Shown piece by piece: positions 52,069-61,229 of a DNA stretch of 64,000 nt. The stretch lies in contig NZ_JAXUHN010000090.1 of the NCBI RefSeq assembly GCF_035916875.1, positions 89,423 through 153,422 on the forward strand, read 5' to 3'. The stretch is from Methylomicrobium sp035916875 (GTDB taxonomy: Bacteria; Pseudomonadota; Gammaproteobacteria; Methylococcales; Methylomonadaceae). The position numbers and the translations under genes are program-made. The notes beneath the pieces are model-generated. The model was not told the origin of the DNA. It saw only the letters and a list, made by a program, of their open reading frames with translations, and did no database searches. Position 1 is the first letter of the stretch. Each line of letters opens with the position of its first letter.

Positions 52069-55000
52069 ATGGCGGACGATATTGTTTTAGGCGTTAAGAT
52101 CAAGATCGATGGGCGCGAGGTCGATGGCCAGGTGCGCTTGCTTACGGATGATCTCAATCGCCTCACTCAAGCGCAACAAAACCAAGCCAATGCAGCCCAG
52201 CAAAGCGCAGCCCAAACCGGGGGGATGCTGAATACTTTGCGCGGCACATTACGCGAGTTCGCGGTTGGCGTGGCCTCGGCATTCACTGTCAAGGCATTGT
52301 TCGATTTCGGTGTCCATATCATCAAAGTTAATTCGGAAATGGAGGATTTACGCGCGACGCTAACCTCTGTTACCGGCTCTGCTCAAGCATCGGCACAAGC
52401 ATTTTCCACGATGCAGGATTTCGCGCGGGATACCCCGTTCGAGGTCAGAGCGTTGACCGATACGTTTATCAAGCTCCGTTCCTTCGGGCTGGAGCCGACA
52501 AACCAAACCATGTTGGCCATTACCAATCAGGCTAGCAAACTAGGTGCATCGACTGAAACGTTGAACGGAATTACCCTAGCCTTGGGGCAGGCATGGGCCA
52601 AGGGCAAACTACAAGGCGAGGAGATTTTGCAACTGGTCGAGCGTGGTGTTCCTGTCTGGGAGATATTGGCTAAAGCTACCGGCAAAAATTCTGCGGAGCT
52701 GCAAAAAATGTCGGAAAAAGGCGAGCTTGGCAGAGCGGCTATTCAGGAATTAACCGTCAAAATGGGAGAGCTTGCATCCGGAGCAAATGCAGATGCGGTC
52801 AACACCATCAGCGGTGCTGTCAGCAATTTTTCCGATGCCTGGATACGGCTTGAAGATAATTTGCTAAATTCTGACGCCGAAAATGCAATCAAGCGTTTCA
52901 CGACGCGCGCGGCGGAAAATATCAGTTATCTTGCCGATATTTTGGATGAACTGAATGTAAAGCTGACCGGAATAAGTACGCCTAAGCTCGATGCGCGAAT
53001 CTCCGAATCCGAACTGAAACGGATGTATGCCGACCTTGAACAGCAAAAGCTTAAGGTTCAGAACATCCAGGGCAGCGGCGGCCGTGGTCCAATATTCGAC
53101 GCTTATTTGGCGCGGGAAAAGCAACAACTTGAAGATCTGCAAAAAACGATATCGGATAAAGTAGTTCAGCGATCGCTAGTTCTCGATCAATTCCGCGCAC
53201 AGGAGCAGCGTGCACAGGAAGAAAGCAGTGCCCGCTTGAAAAAATCATTGAGCGAAAGCGCCGTGGCTACCGATGCTCATGTTAAATCATCAACCAGGGC
53301 GATCACGGCAGAACAGTCGCGACGTCGGGCGGTAATGGATACGATCGAAGCGATTAAGCAAGAAACAGCATTGATCGGATTGTCGGAAAAGGAGCGTTCG
53401 CGCGCGGTAGAACTGACCCACTCGCTGGCCAAGGCCAAGGGCGCCGAGGTCGAGGCGATCAAATCCGCGTTGCAGGCAAAGTGGGCCGAACTCGACGCCG
53501 ATCAGCGCCGCAATGATATGTGGGCTGAAATGGTCGATCAGGCCAATGCATTGGATAAGCTGCACGATGATGCAGCCGAAGCGCAGCGCCTTGCAAAACT
53601 TGCCGAGGAATTAAGGCTTCAAGGAAAAACAAATGATGAGATACGCGAGCGAATTGCATTAGAAAAAGAACTAAAGGACACCATCGATAAAAATCCTGAT
53701 CTTGATCCTAAGCAGGTCGAAGACTACGTCAGGCAGCGCAAATCGGCAGAAAAAACAATCAACGATGTTACGGATGGCGGCAGCCAGAAAACGGCGGATT
53801 TCATGGAGGCGGCATGGAAGCGTGCGGCGGAAAATATCCAGGATTCAATGGCGCAAATGTTCGAGAATCTGTTGAACGGCGACGCTTTAAAAAGCTTTTC
53901 TGACTTCTTCAACAATATACAAAATACAATATCCAAAACGCTGGGCCAAATCATGGCGCAGAATTTTCAGGGAATGATTAAGAAGGCATTTACTAATGGT
54001 GGCGGTGGAATTAATAGCCTTTTAGGTGACATCTTTTCGATGGGCAAGTCTGGCGGATTCAGCATGACTAGCATGAATGGCGGCGGATTTGGATGGGCTA
54101 CTGTGGGAGCTTTGGCGAAAATGATCCCCGGCGCGGGCTCCGTCAACTGGCAAAACGGCCAGCAAAACAAATCGCTACAAACCGTGGTCGGCCTGGAAAA
54201 TTCGGTTACCGATATGGTCGGCAACTTTTTCCCGCTGTTCAAGCTGATCGCGCCTTTAAAAAATATGGTGATGAACTTCGGCGCGAAATTGTTCCCTGGC
54301 CGCAAGCCGAGCTTGATCGGCCACATGCTCGGCCAGGCCTTCGGTCCGCTCGGCGACCTGCTCGGCACATTCCTGATGGGCGAGAAGATCCCGCAGCCGA
54401 CCGAGTGGACGAAAGGCCGCTACAGCAACGGCAAAATGACGATCGGCAAGAGCGGCGCCGAGGAAGGCGGCAATAAGCAGAACACAATAGATTTCACGAA
54501 ACAGTTCGGCGACATGGTCACCCGCCTCGGGCATCAACTGAACATGTCTTTCCGCGATTTCAATACGATGTTTACGCACCAACTGGACAAGACCGGTAAA
54601 GACCAGTTCGAGGGCGGACTGTTGGATAAGGGCGGCCAGTTTTGGGCGCGGCAGTTGAGCAGCGGCGGCAATTTTAAGACGCTGGCTGACGAAGCCGCGC
54701 TGGCCGTCATCAAGCGTAATCGTGCCGGCCAGGATGATCTGCATTACCGCGAAGCGATTCGAGATAGCAAATCGCTGAAGCAGTTGTCGAAAGCTATCGA
54801 GAAAATTGATAGCATCGGCCTGGCCGTTGGAGAATACGGGCAGGCATTGCAGCAATTGAAAGAGATCAATGCGCAATTTGACGATATGGCTATCAAGGCG
54901 AAAAAATACCGCTTCGCCGAGGCCGACATCGAGGCGGCCCGCCAGCGTGCGATCGCGGCGCTGAAAAACGACACGCTCACCGCCTTCCGCCAGTTAGCCG

Positions 55001-56391
55001 GCCTTGGCCCAACGCTGGCCGCGCAGCTTGGCGCGCTGAACGATCAGTTAATTGCGCTGGAGGCCAACGCCCGGTCGCTAAAAATCGCCGAGAGCGAATT
55101 GACGGGGCTGCGCGCGAAGGCGATTGCCCAGGCCAGGGAACAATATCTGGCGCCGCTGACCGATGCGACGAGTTCGATTGCGGATCAAATCGCCACGCTG
55201 ACCGGGGCGCTGCCGACGCCGGAGGATACCGCGCCGCTCTACGAACTGTTGAAGCAGTCTACCGACCCGACCGAACAAGCGCGCTATATCGCCCGCATCC
55301 AGTCGGCGCTGACCCGCCGCTACAATATCGAGATTGCCGCGATCAACAAGACCGCGCAAGCGGTTGGCAGTCTGCGTGATTTTGTCGATAGCCTGAAGCT
55401 GAGCAATTTAAGCCCGCTCGATCCGGAGCAGCGGTTGCGCGAGGCGCAAGGCCAGTACGGCACTGACCTATTAAAAGCGCAGGCCGGCGATCAGGCCGCG
55501 CTCGGCCGTCTGGCCGGCAGCGCGCAGGCGTATCTGACCGAGGCGCGCAGTTATTACGCTTCATCGCCGCAATATGCCGAGATATTCGCTAATGTATCGA
55601 GCACGTTGAACAGTTTCGGCGACTCCCTGGGTGGTAATGCCGACGCGGAAGATGCGGCATCGGCGGCTGCGAATCAGTTGGCAGGCAGCCTGCAAAGCCT
55701 TGCCGATCTGATCGCCAGCATCGTAGCGCAGCAAGGCAGCGCCTTCGATCAACAAGCTGGCGATAATTTGCAACCCGTTACCGGCCCAACCAAGAACTTT
55801 CAGGACATAACCGAAGAGCAGATGGCCGCGAATATCGACGCGCTGCCTGACTCCGCGACAAAAGCGCAGAAGGCGGCTGTCAAGGCGGCCAATGCGCTGC
55901 TGGCTAAACAGATCAAAGCCTGGTTGTTCGGCGGTGACGATGAACTGCAAAAGACGCAGGCTTATCAAGAGCTGACCGGCGCGATTCAGGAACTGAAGGC
56001 GCAAATCAATGCCGCGCCCAAGAACGATCCGAATCGCGGTTATATGACGGCGCAATTGTCCGGGCTGACGGCACAGCGAAAGGCGCTCGGCAAGGTCAAG
56101 TTTAAGGAGCGAGGCGGCTGGACATCGGGCATGACGGTCGTCGGCGAAAACGGCCCAGAGCTGATCGACTTCGAGCGCCCGACTCGCGTGCAAAACCACC
56201 GGCAAACACAGGCGATCATCGCGGGCGGTAATGATGCGGTGATTGCCGAGCTGAGAAAGACAAACGCCGAACTGACGGCGCTGGTGAAATTGCAGGTGGC
56301 GGCGAATCAGGCGCTGGTCGACCGGCTGGACAGGCTTGCCGCCAGCATGGGCGCGATGGAGCGCAAGACGCGTCTGGGGTCCGCCGCATGA
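52069..56391 (+). CDS. tape measure protein
   Basis: The protein has 1440 residues. The N-terminal tape_meas_nterm pattern (GTLREFAVGVASAFTVKALFDFGVHIIKVNSEMEDLRATLTSVTG) is followed by long coiled coils and hydrophobic segments near 640-800. A late segment KERGGWTSGMTVVGENGPELIDFERP recalls phage C-terminal motifs. Length suggests a tail of about 200 nm by the usual ~0.15 nm per residue; that is an estimate. Confidence 0.93.
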   Translation: MADDIVLGVKIKIDGREVDGQVRLLTDDLNRLTQAQQNQANAAQQSAAQTGGMLNTLRGTLREFAVGVASAFTVKALFDFGVHIIKVNSEMEDLRATLTSVTGSAQASAQAFSTMQDFARDTPFEVRALTDTFIKLRSFGLEPTNQTMLAITNQASKLGASTETLNGITLALGQAWAKGKLQGEEILQLVERGVPVWEILAKATGKNSAELQKMSEKGELGRAAIQELTVKMGELASGANADAVNTISGAVSNFSDAWIRLEDNLLNSDAENAIKRFTTRAAENISYLADILDELNVKLTGISTPKLDARISESELKRMYADLEQQKLKVQNIQGSGGRGPIFDAYLAREKQQLEDLQKTISDKVVQRSLVLDQFRAQEQRAQEESSARLKKSLSESAVATDAHVKSSTRAITAEQSRRRAVMDTIEAIKQETALIGLSEKERSRAVELTHSLAKAKGAEVEAIKSALQAKWAELDADQRRNDMWAEMVDQANALDKLHDDAAEAQRLAKLAEELRLQGKTNDEIRERIALEKELKDTIDKNPDLDPKQVEDYVRQRKSAEKTINDVTDGGSQKTADFMEAAWKRAAENIQDSMAQMFENLLNGDALKSFSDFFNNIQNTISKTLGQIMAQNFQGMIKKAFTNGGGGINSLLGDIFSMGKSGGFSMTSMNGGGFGWATVGALAKMIPGAGSVNWQNGQQNKSLQTVVGLENSVTDMVGNFFPLFKLIAPLKNMVMNFGAKLFPGRKPSLIGHMLGQAFGPLGDLLGTFLMGEKIPQPTEWTKGRYSNGKMTIGKSGAEEGGNKQNTIDFTKQFGDMVTRLGHQLNMSFRDFNTMFTHQLDKTGKDQFEGGLLDKGGQFWARQLSSGGNFKTLADEAALAVIKRNRAGQDDLHYREAIRDSKSLKQLSKAIEKIDSIGLAVGEYGQALQQLKEINAQFDDMAIKAKKYRFAEADIEAARQRAIAALKNDTLTAFRQLAGLGPTLAAQLGALNDQLIALEANARSLKIAESELTGLRAKAIAQAREQYLAPLTDATSSIADQIATLTGALPTPEDTAPLYELLKQSTDPTEQARYIARIQSALTRRYNIEIAAINKTAQAVGSLRDFVDSLKLSNLSPLDPEQRLREAQGQYGTDLLKAQAGDQAALGRLAGSAQAYLTEARSYYASSPQYAEIFANVSSTLNSFGDSLGGNADAEDAASAAANQLAGSLQSLADLIASIVAQQGSAFDQQAGDNLQPVTGPTKNFQDITEEQMAANIDALPDSATKAQKAAVKAANALLAKQIKAWLFGGDDELQKTQAYQELTGAIQELKAQINAAPKNDPNRGYMTAQLSGLTAQRKALGKVKFKERGGWTSGMTVVGENGPELIDFERPTRVQNHRQTQAIIAGGNDAVIAELRKTNAELTALVKLQVAANQALVDRLDRLAASMGAMERKTRLGSAA

Positions 56392-57914
56392 TGATCTACC
56401 TGGCGGAAGTTACCGCCTACAATCTGAATACATCGTCGGTTGAGACGCTGCGCTTCTGTTCCGGCACCGGCTACATCGACAACGCGACAGGCAACTATTA
56501 CGAGCCGCACATCGAGCAGCCGGCGTTGATACGCCGCGAGATTTTCGCGGATGGACAGATTGGCGGCGCGGCGCAATCGAGCTATGGCGAGATGACGCTG
56601 GTCAATAGCGACGGCGGACTCGATTATCTGGCGCATTATGCGGTTGACGGACGCGACATGATTATCAAGGTTGGCGACGATACGGCGGCCTATTCCAGTT
56701 TTGTGACCGTGCTGAAAGGGATCATGGAGCAGATCGCGCTGGAATGGGAGCGTGCTTCATTTCGTCTGCGCGATCGCATGACCGCGCTGACCAAGCCGTT
56801 GCAAACATCTGTCTATGCCGGCAGCAACGCGCTACCGAACGGCCTGGAGGGTGCGGCCGAGCTGAAAGATACGCCGAAGCCGCTATTCTACGGCCGCGTG
56901 CACAATATCGCGCCAATGTTGGTGAACAGTAGCCGACTGATCTACCAGATCACCACAGGTACGCTGGCCGAGGTCGTCAACGTATTCGATAAGGGCTCGT
57001 ATTTAGGGCGTGGAGCTGATTACGCAAGCCAGGCCGACATGGAGGCGAACGCGCCGTCCGCTGGCTATTTTCGAGTTTGGAAGGCCGGCGGCCTATTTCG
57101 TCTCGGTAGTCCATCGGCCGGACAGATCACTTGTGTTGCATGGCAATCCAGCGCTATCGAAGACTGCACCGCCGCGCAAATCGCCTATGATCTGGCGACA
57201 GGCCCTGGCGGCATCTCATCGGGCGATACGGTCGCCGCCGACTATACGACGCTGGACGGCCAGAATGCCGGTAGCGTTGGGTTGTGGGTGACAGACGGGA
57301 TGACTGTATCCGAGGCGCTCGATCAGGTTTGCGCGAGCGTCGGCGCCTGGTGGGGATTTGACCAGCTTGGCCGCTTCCGCGTCTCCCGGTTCGATGCGCC
57401 GTCCGGATCGCCGGTCGCCACACTAACCGACATCGAGATATTGAATATCGAGCGCGAGGTGGCCAGCCTGAACGGACTTGCGGTGCCGGCATGGCAGATC
57501 ACGCTGACATACGACATCAACCATACCGTTCAGTCCGGCGACGTGCTGGCCGGCGTGGTGCCAGCAGACCGCCGCAACTGGCTTGAGAAACCCAGCCGAC
57601 AGACGATTGCACGGGACGCATCGGTTAAGACCGCGCATCTCTTGGCGCAGGAGGTCAATTATGAAACCCTGCTCACCGGTGTCGGCAATGCCGCTCCGGA
57701 GGCAGATCGCCGCCTGGGCTTGTTTAAAGTGGAGCGAGAAATCTACAACATTGAGGCGCGCGTTAATGCGGAACTGCTGGCCGCGCTCGATTTGGGTGTC
57801 GTGGTGTTCGTGCAGATCGCACGATTCGAATTAGATTTAGGAAAGTTGCTGCGGGTGATCGGCCTCGAATCGAATTATCAAAACAACAGCGTGAATCTTA
57901 GGGTCTGGGGATGA
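56388..57914 (+). CDS. tail tip protein (B3/D3112-type)
   Basis: The protein has 508 residues. The start MMIYLAEVTAYNLNTSSVETLRFCSGTGYIDNATGNYYEPHIEQPALI and later VTDGMTVSEALDQVCASVGAWWGFDQLGRFRVSR are typical of distal tail/hub-type proteins of transposable siphoviruses. ATG overlaps the tape measure stop. Confidence 0.8.
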   Translation: MMIYLAEVTAYNLNTSSVETLRFCSGTGYIDNATGNYYEPHIEQPALIRREIFADGQIGGAAQSSYGEMTLVNSDGGLDYLAHYAVDGRDMIIKVGDDTAAYSSFVTVLKGIMEQIALEWERASFRLRDRMTALTKPLQTSVYAGSNALPNGLEGAAELKDTPKPLFYGRVHNIAPMLVNSSRLIYQITTGTLAEVVNVFDKGSYLGRGADYASQADMEANAPSAGYFRVWKAGGLFRLGSPSAGQITCVAWQSSAIEDCTAAQIAYDLATGPGGISSGDTVAADYTTLDGQNAGSVGLWVTDGMTVSEALDQVCASVGAWWGFDQLGRFRVSRFDAPSGSPVATLTDIEILNIEREVASLNGLAVPAWQITLTYDINHTVQSGDVLAGVVPADRRNWLEKPSRQTIARDASVKTAHLLAQEVNYETLLTGVGNAAPEADRRLGLFKVEREIYNIEARVNAELLAALDLGVVVFVQIARFELDLGKLLRVIGLESNYQNNSVNLRVWG

Positions 57915-58693
57915 AGAACCTGAAGCTTGGCTACAACAATCTGATCGACTCGGCTACCCTGTCGGGCGGAAGCTGGAATGCGTCGCTGCCGCTGGCGAAC
58001 CTGCAGAGCCGGATTTTATCGAAAGTCGCGCGCGCGACAAACGCTTTGGCTGCCTCGACCCTGATCAACATCGACCTCGGCGGCGCCAAGGCGGTGCAGG
58101 CGTTCGGCGCGATCCGTACCAACATCTCGGCGAGCGGCGCAACCTATCGGCTGCGCGGCTCGAATGACAATACATTCGCCACCAGTCTCTACGATTCCGG
58201 CACAACATCCGCCAACGCGCAGACGCCTGATCTGATCCTTGGCCTCGATAGCGCGGTCACCGCTCGGTACTGGCGGCTTGAGATTGTCGATACGTCGAAC
58301 GTGGCCGGCTATGTGCAAATCGGCAGGCTGTTTATCGGCCCGGCCCTGGCGCCGGCGGATAATTACTCGAAAGGCGCCGAGATAGGCTATCAGAACAACA
58401 CGGCGGTATCGCGATCGGTTGGCGGCGTTAAGTATTTCGACCGCAAGCCCGGCGAGCGCGTGTTCTCGTTCAAGCTTGATTGGATGACCGAGGCCGAGGC
58501 ATTGGGCCAGACGTTGGAATTGCAGAAAATCTGCGGCATTGACGGTGAGGTGTTGCTGGTCGTCGATCCGTCCGACACGACATATAATCAGAAACGGCAC
58601 TTTCTCGGCACGCTGCAACAGCTGTCAATGATTGAAAATCCGTATTTGACTAACTATCAGGCCGCATTTAACGTAGTTGAGGTTGCCGCCTGA
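57911..58693 (+). CDS. tail tip protein with discoidin-like domain
   Basis: The protein has 260 residues. Residues ~15-145 resemble an F5/8-type-C carbohydrate-binding fold (NIDLGGAKAVQAFGAIRTNISASGATYRLRGSND...ARYWRLEIVDTSN). The rest (GERVFSFKLDWMTEAEALGQTLELQKICGIDGEVLLVVDPSDT) is a tip-type domain. Likely surface recognition. Confidence 0.75.
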   Translation: MKNLKLGYNNLIDSATLSGGSWNASLPLANLQSRILSKVARATNALAASTLINIDLGGAKAVQAFGAIRTNISASGATYRLRGSNDNTFATSLYDSGTTSANAQTPDLILGLDSAVTARYWRLEIVDTSNVAGYVQIGRLFIGPALAPADNYSKGAEIGYQNNTAVSRSVGGVKYFDRKPGERVFSFKLDWMTEAEALGQTLELQKICGIDGEVLLVVDPSDTTYNQKRHFLGTLQQLSMIENPYLTNYQAAFNVVEVAA

Positions 58694-60177
58694 TGGCGCT
58701 GTATAAAGATGCTTCCGGCCAGCTTGTTATTGCCGCGTCGCTGCCGCCGGGCGGTGCTAGCGTATTGCCCGCTGCTTCCGGCAATCTGGTCGATACTGCG
58801 CCCTGGCTGCGCGCGCTTGATTCGAATAATGGATCGGACTGGCATCCCGCAAATTATTACGGCGCCAGCGGCGAGGCGACCGATGCGTTGTCAGGATTTC
58901 TGACGCGGCCGGCGGTTACGCTGCCTGCCAACGCGTCTGGCGTTGTCTCCGATTTTACCCAGGCATCTGGCGACTTTCTTGTGTTCATGGGGGGGGCTGA
59001 CGTTACGGCGAATTGCTCTTTCTCAAGTTCTGGCGCGACCAATCTAACCGCAAGTATCAACAGTGCAGGCGCGTACTCGGCGACGGCCATGTCGGCAGCC
59101 ATCGGGTCTATCACTTTCACCGCGACATACAAAAACGCGAGCTTGGCTTTGTTGTTCACCGTGGCAAAAGCGACCGCTGGAGCCGCCGGAGGCTCGGGGG
59201 CCGATGGCACGCGTGGCAGTGGAGAATTCTATACGTCGGGATCTTTGTGGAACGATGCGACCGCCAATAGCGCTGTAACCGCCATCTATCCTGCCGGAAA
59301 AGTCTACGGTGATACGGTGACTATCAGTAATGGTAGCACCTTCGCGATGACAAAATATTGGAACGGTTCGGCATGGGTCGCGCCGGGAACTGTTATCGAT
59401 GGCAATCTTCTGGTTTCGGGCAGCGTCTCGGCGGCTAAGATTAACGCTAATGGGCTGTCAATTCGCGATCCCTCCGGCAATATCATATTAAATGCGGGTG
59501 GGATGTCTAATGTTCTTGACTGGGCTGCGCTGGCGAGTAGACCCGGAAATTTGTCGGCGTTAACGGGCGCTGAAAACATCAAAAATAACCTGATCAGCAT
59601 CAACAGCGCCGGCGTGCTATCGGGCGCCGGTGGCGGATCTGTGACATACGCAGGTCTGGGCGGCAAGTCAATGGGGCAGATTGATCAGTTAACCAGCTTT
59701 AATATCAGCACTTATATTGCGAGCGCCGCGATAGGCTCATTGCAAGTTGCTGGAGGGGCAATCACTGCGCCCGAATCCGCGTCTGGAGGCCCTACCACAA
59801 TCACTGCTAAAAATGTGGAGCAACTGGCGTTGACGCTGACGCCAGTGTCTGTGGATTTGGCGATCAATCGCATTATTCTGATTACGCTGGAGATTTCCAC
59901 TACAGATTCAGACCCAGGGTATGTGACATTGGTGTTGCGGCGAGGCGCGTCAAACACGCTAGTCGAGGGGTGGGCATTTGATATTTCTGGGCGGCAAAAT
60001 CTGGGTAGCCATTCGATTACATTTACAGTCTCGAAAACAGTGTCATACATTGCCAATAATACGGACCAGCTAAAAGTTTATGTCCAAGCCAGTGATGGAT
60101 CCGGAACTCATATTTGGGCATCCACTCCAGGGCTTGACGTGACAACCACATTGATCTGTTTTACGGGAAAGCGATAA
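58693..60177 (+). CDS. tail tip fibre / host specificity protein
   Basis: The protein has 494 residues. The segment VIDGNLLVSGSVSAAKINANGLSIRDPSGNIILNAGG resembles the distal part of lambda J-type central fibres. The C-terminal ~150 residues are beta-rich and probably bind the receptor. It starts at the stop of the previous gene. Confidence 0.8.
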   Translation: MALYKDASGQLVIAASLPPGGASVLPAASGNLVDTAPWLRALDSNNGSDWHPANYYGASGEATDALSGFLTRPAVTLPANASGVVSDFTQASGDFLVFMGGADVTANCSFSSSGATNLTASINSAGAYSATAMSAAIGSITFTATYKNASLALLFTVAKATAGAAGGSGADGTRGSGEFYTSGSLWNDATANSAVTAIYPAGKVYGDTVTISNGSTFAMTKYWNGSAWVAPGTVIDGNLLVSGSVSAAKINANGLSIRDPSGNIILNAGGMSNVLDWAALASRPGNLSALTGAENIKNNLISINSAGVLSGAGGGSVTYAGLGGKSMGQIDQLTSFNISTYIASAAIGSLQVAGGAITAPESASGGPTTITAKNVEQLALTLTPVSVDLAINRIILITLEISTTDSDPGYVTLVLRRGASNTLVEGWAFDISGRQNLGSHSITFTVSKTVSYIANNTDQLKVYVQASDGSGTHIWASTPGLDVTTTLICFTGKR

Positions 60178-60581
60178 TGAATGTAGGGCTGACATTTTAT
60201 AACGAGGAAGGAAAAATCATCTGCACTTATTCGGGGCAGAATCCGCAGGGCCAAAAATCGGCTTTGTCGGAATACTCATGGATAGAAGGAGAATTCCACG
60301 GCGATGAAATGTATGTCGAATTTGAGACGCCCATTCTGCGGCCCACACAGGCTACAATTATCGATAAGACTACAATAACAGCCGACTGTCTTGATGCGGC
60401 GACGCTTACCGGTGTGCCCGATGGCGCAGTATTTTCCGCTTCGAATGTTGATACAGGTGAAAGCGTGTCTGGTCCGATTAGCGGCAGCGATACTTTCAGC
60501 ACATCGATAGCCGGTACGTATGCATTGCGCATTTCGTGTTGGCCTTATTTGGATTGGCAGGAGACAGTCAATGCCGTTTAA
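60177..60581 (+). CDS. hypothetical protein downstream of tail fibre
   Basis: The protein has 134 residues (NVGLTFYNEEGKIICTYSGQNPQGQKSAL...; LTGVPDGAVFSASNVDTGESVSGPISGSDTFSTSIAG). The second half looks like an Ig-like beta domain. It is coupled to the fibre gene; a small fibre or assembly factor is likely. Confidence 0.65.
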   Translation: MNVGLTFYNEEGKIICTYSGQNPQGQKSALSEYSWIEGEFHGDEMYVEFETPILRPTQATIIDKTTITADCLDAATLTGVPDGAVFSASNVDTGESVSGPISGSDTFSTSIAGTYALRISCWPYLDWQETVNAV

Positions 60582-60912
60582 GATCGACCGCGCGTTGGAT
60601 CAGCTGAAGGCTGAATCAATCGCGCGTATCAATGCAAAGACTGGCGATATCATCAACGCCCGAATGCCGTTCTGGCGGCAGCTAAATAACATGACCAGGG
60701 TGATGGAGTTGCAAGATCGTGGAAAGTCTCAATGGAGTCAGTCCGACCGGGCAGAACGGGATACTATTCAGTCCGGCTGGGATTGGATTAAATCAGTCAA
60801 ATCGGTGTCGAATGTTGCGACAGCAGCGGTTAAGGCAGCGCAAGATTATCAGCAGGTTTACGCTGCCGAAAAAAGCTATTTTGATTCGATTAGTTCTACA
60901 ATGAGCAATTAA
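60571..60912 (+). CDS. hypothetical last right-arm gene, tail accessory
   Basis: The protein has 113 residues from ATG 60571, helical (ALDQLKAESIARINAKTGDIINARMPFWRQLNNMTRVMELQDRG), like tail-fibre-linked accessory proteins. It is the last gene before the right prophage end. Confidence 0.7.
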   Translation: MPFKIDRALDQLKAESIARINAKTGDIINARMPFWRQLNNMTRVMELQDRGKSQWSQSDRAERDTIQSGWDWIKSVKSVSNVATAAVKAAQDYQQVYAAEKSYFDSISSTMSN

Positions 60913-60940
60913 GTTTTAATATGCGCAAACCGTAAGTGTG

Positions 60941-60991
60941 CCATTTATCGCGCAATTCCATGCTCATTTATCTCGCCGCGCTTCATCATGG
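60941..60991 (-). repeat. right prophage end with target duplication and transposase sites
   Basis: Read inward on the minus strand, the terminus TGAAG is followed by AGATAAATGA (60973-60964) and, 23 bp further in, CGATAAATGG (60950-60941). This mirrors the left end. The duplicated TCATGG is at 60986-60991. The bases 5' of the outer site also align with the left end. Confidence 0.8.
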
Positions 60992-61229
60992 CCGAAGAAT
61001 TGGCGGACATTATCGGCAAACGGCATTATCTGAAGCAAAAGGCCAAAGAGTCCCACGCCAAACGGTCTCAGGTGGCGATGGAATGAAATCTGACAAAGTA
61101 GAATTAATAGGCGAATCTGTGGGCTAGACCCTTCATTCCAAAAGTCTGCCGCTGGCCGAATGGATAATCGGATGATTTTGATGGATAATGGGGCGATATT
61201 TTTCTGATTCTTTCATCTGTTTACCCGTA

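Larger units (their letters stand above)
19274..60985. mobile_element. complete Mu-like (BcepMu-type) transposable prophage
   Basis: The element is 41,712 bp long, flanked by the direct repeat TCATGG (19268-19273 and 60986-60991) and has TG...CA termini. It contains a DDE transposase, an ExeA/MuB-like ATPase, a BcepMu gp16-type protein, an XRE repressor, DUF3164, Mu gp16, a Mor-like activator, a lysis cassette, a Mu-type terminase, portal, MuF, gpG and I-protease genes, capsid, and a long-tail module. No inactivating break is visible in core genes, so it could be functional. The genome is bidirectional: a left arm on minus and a right arm on plus. Confidence 0.9.
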
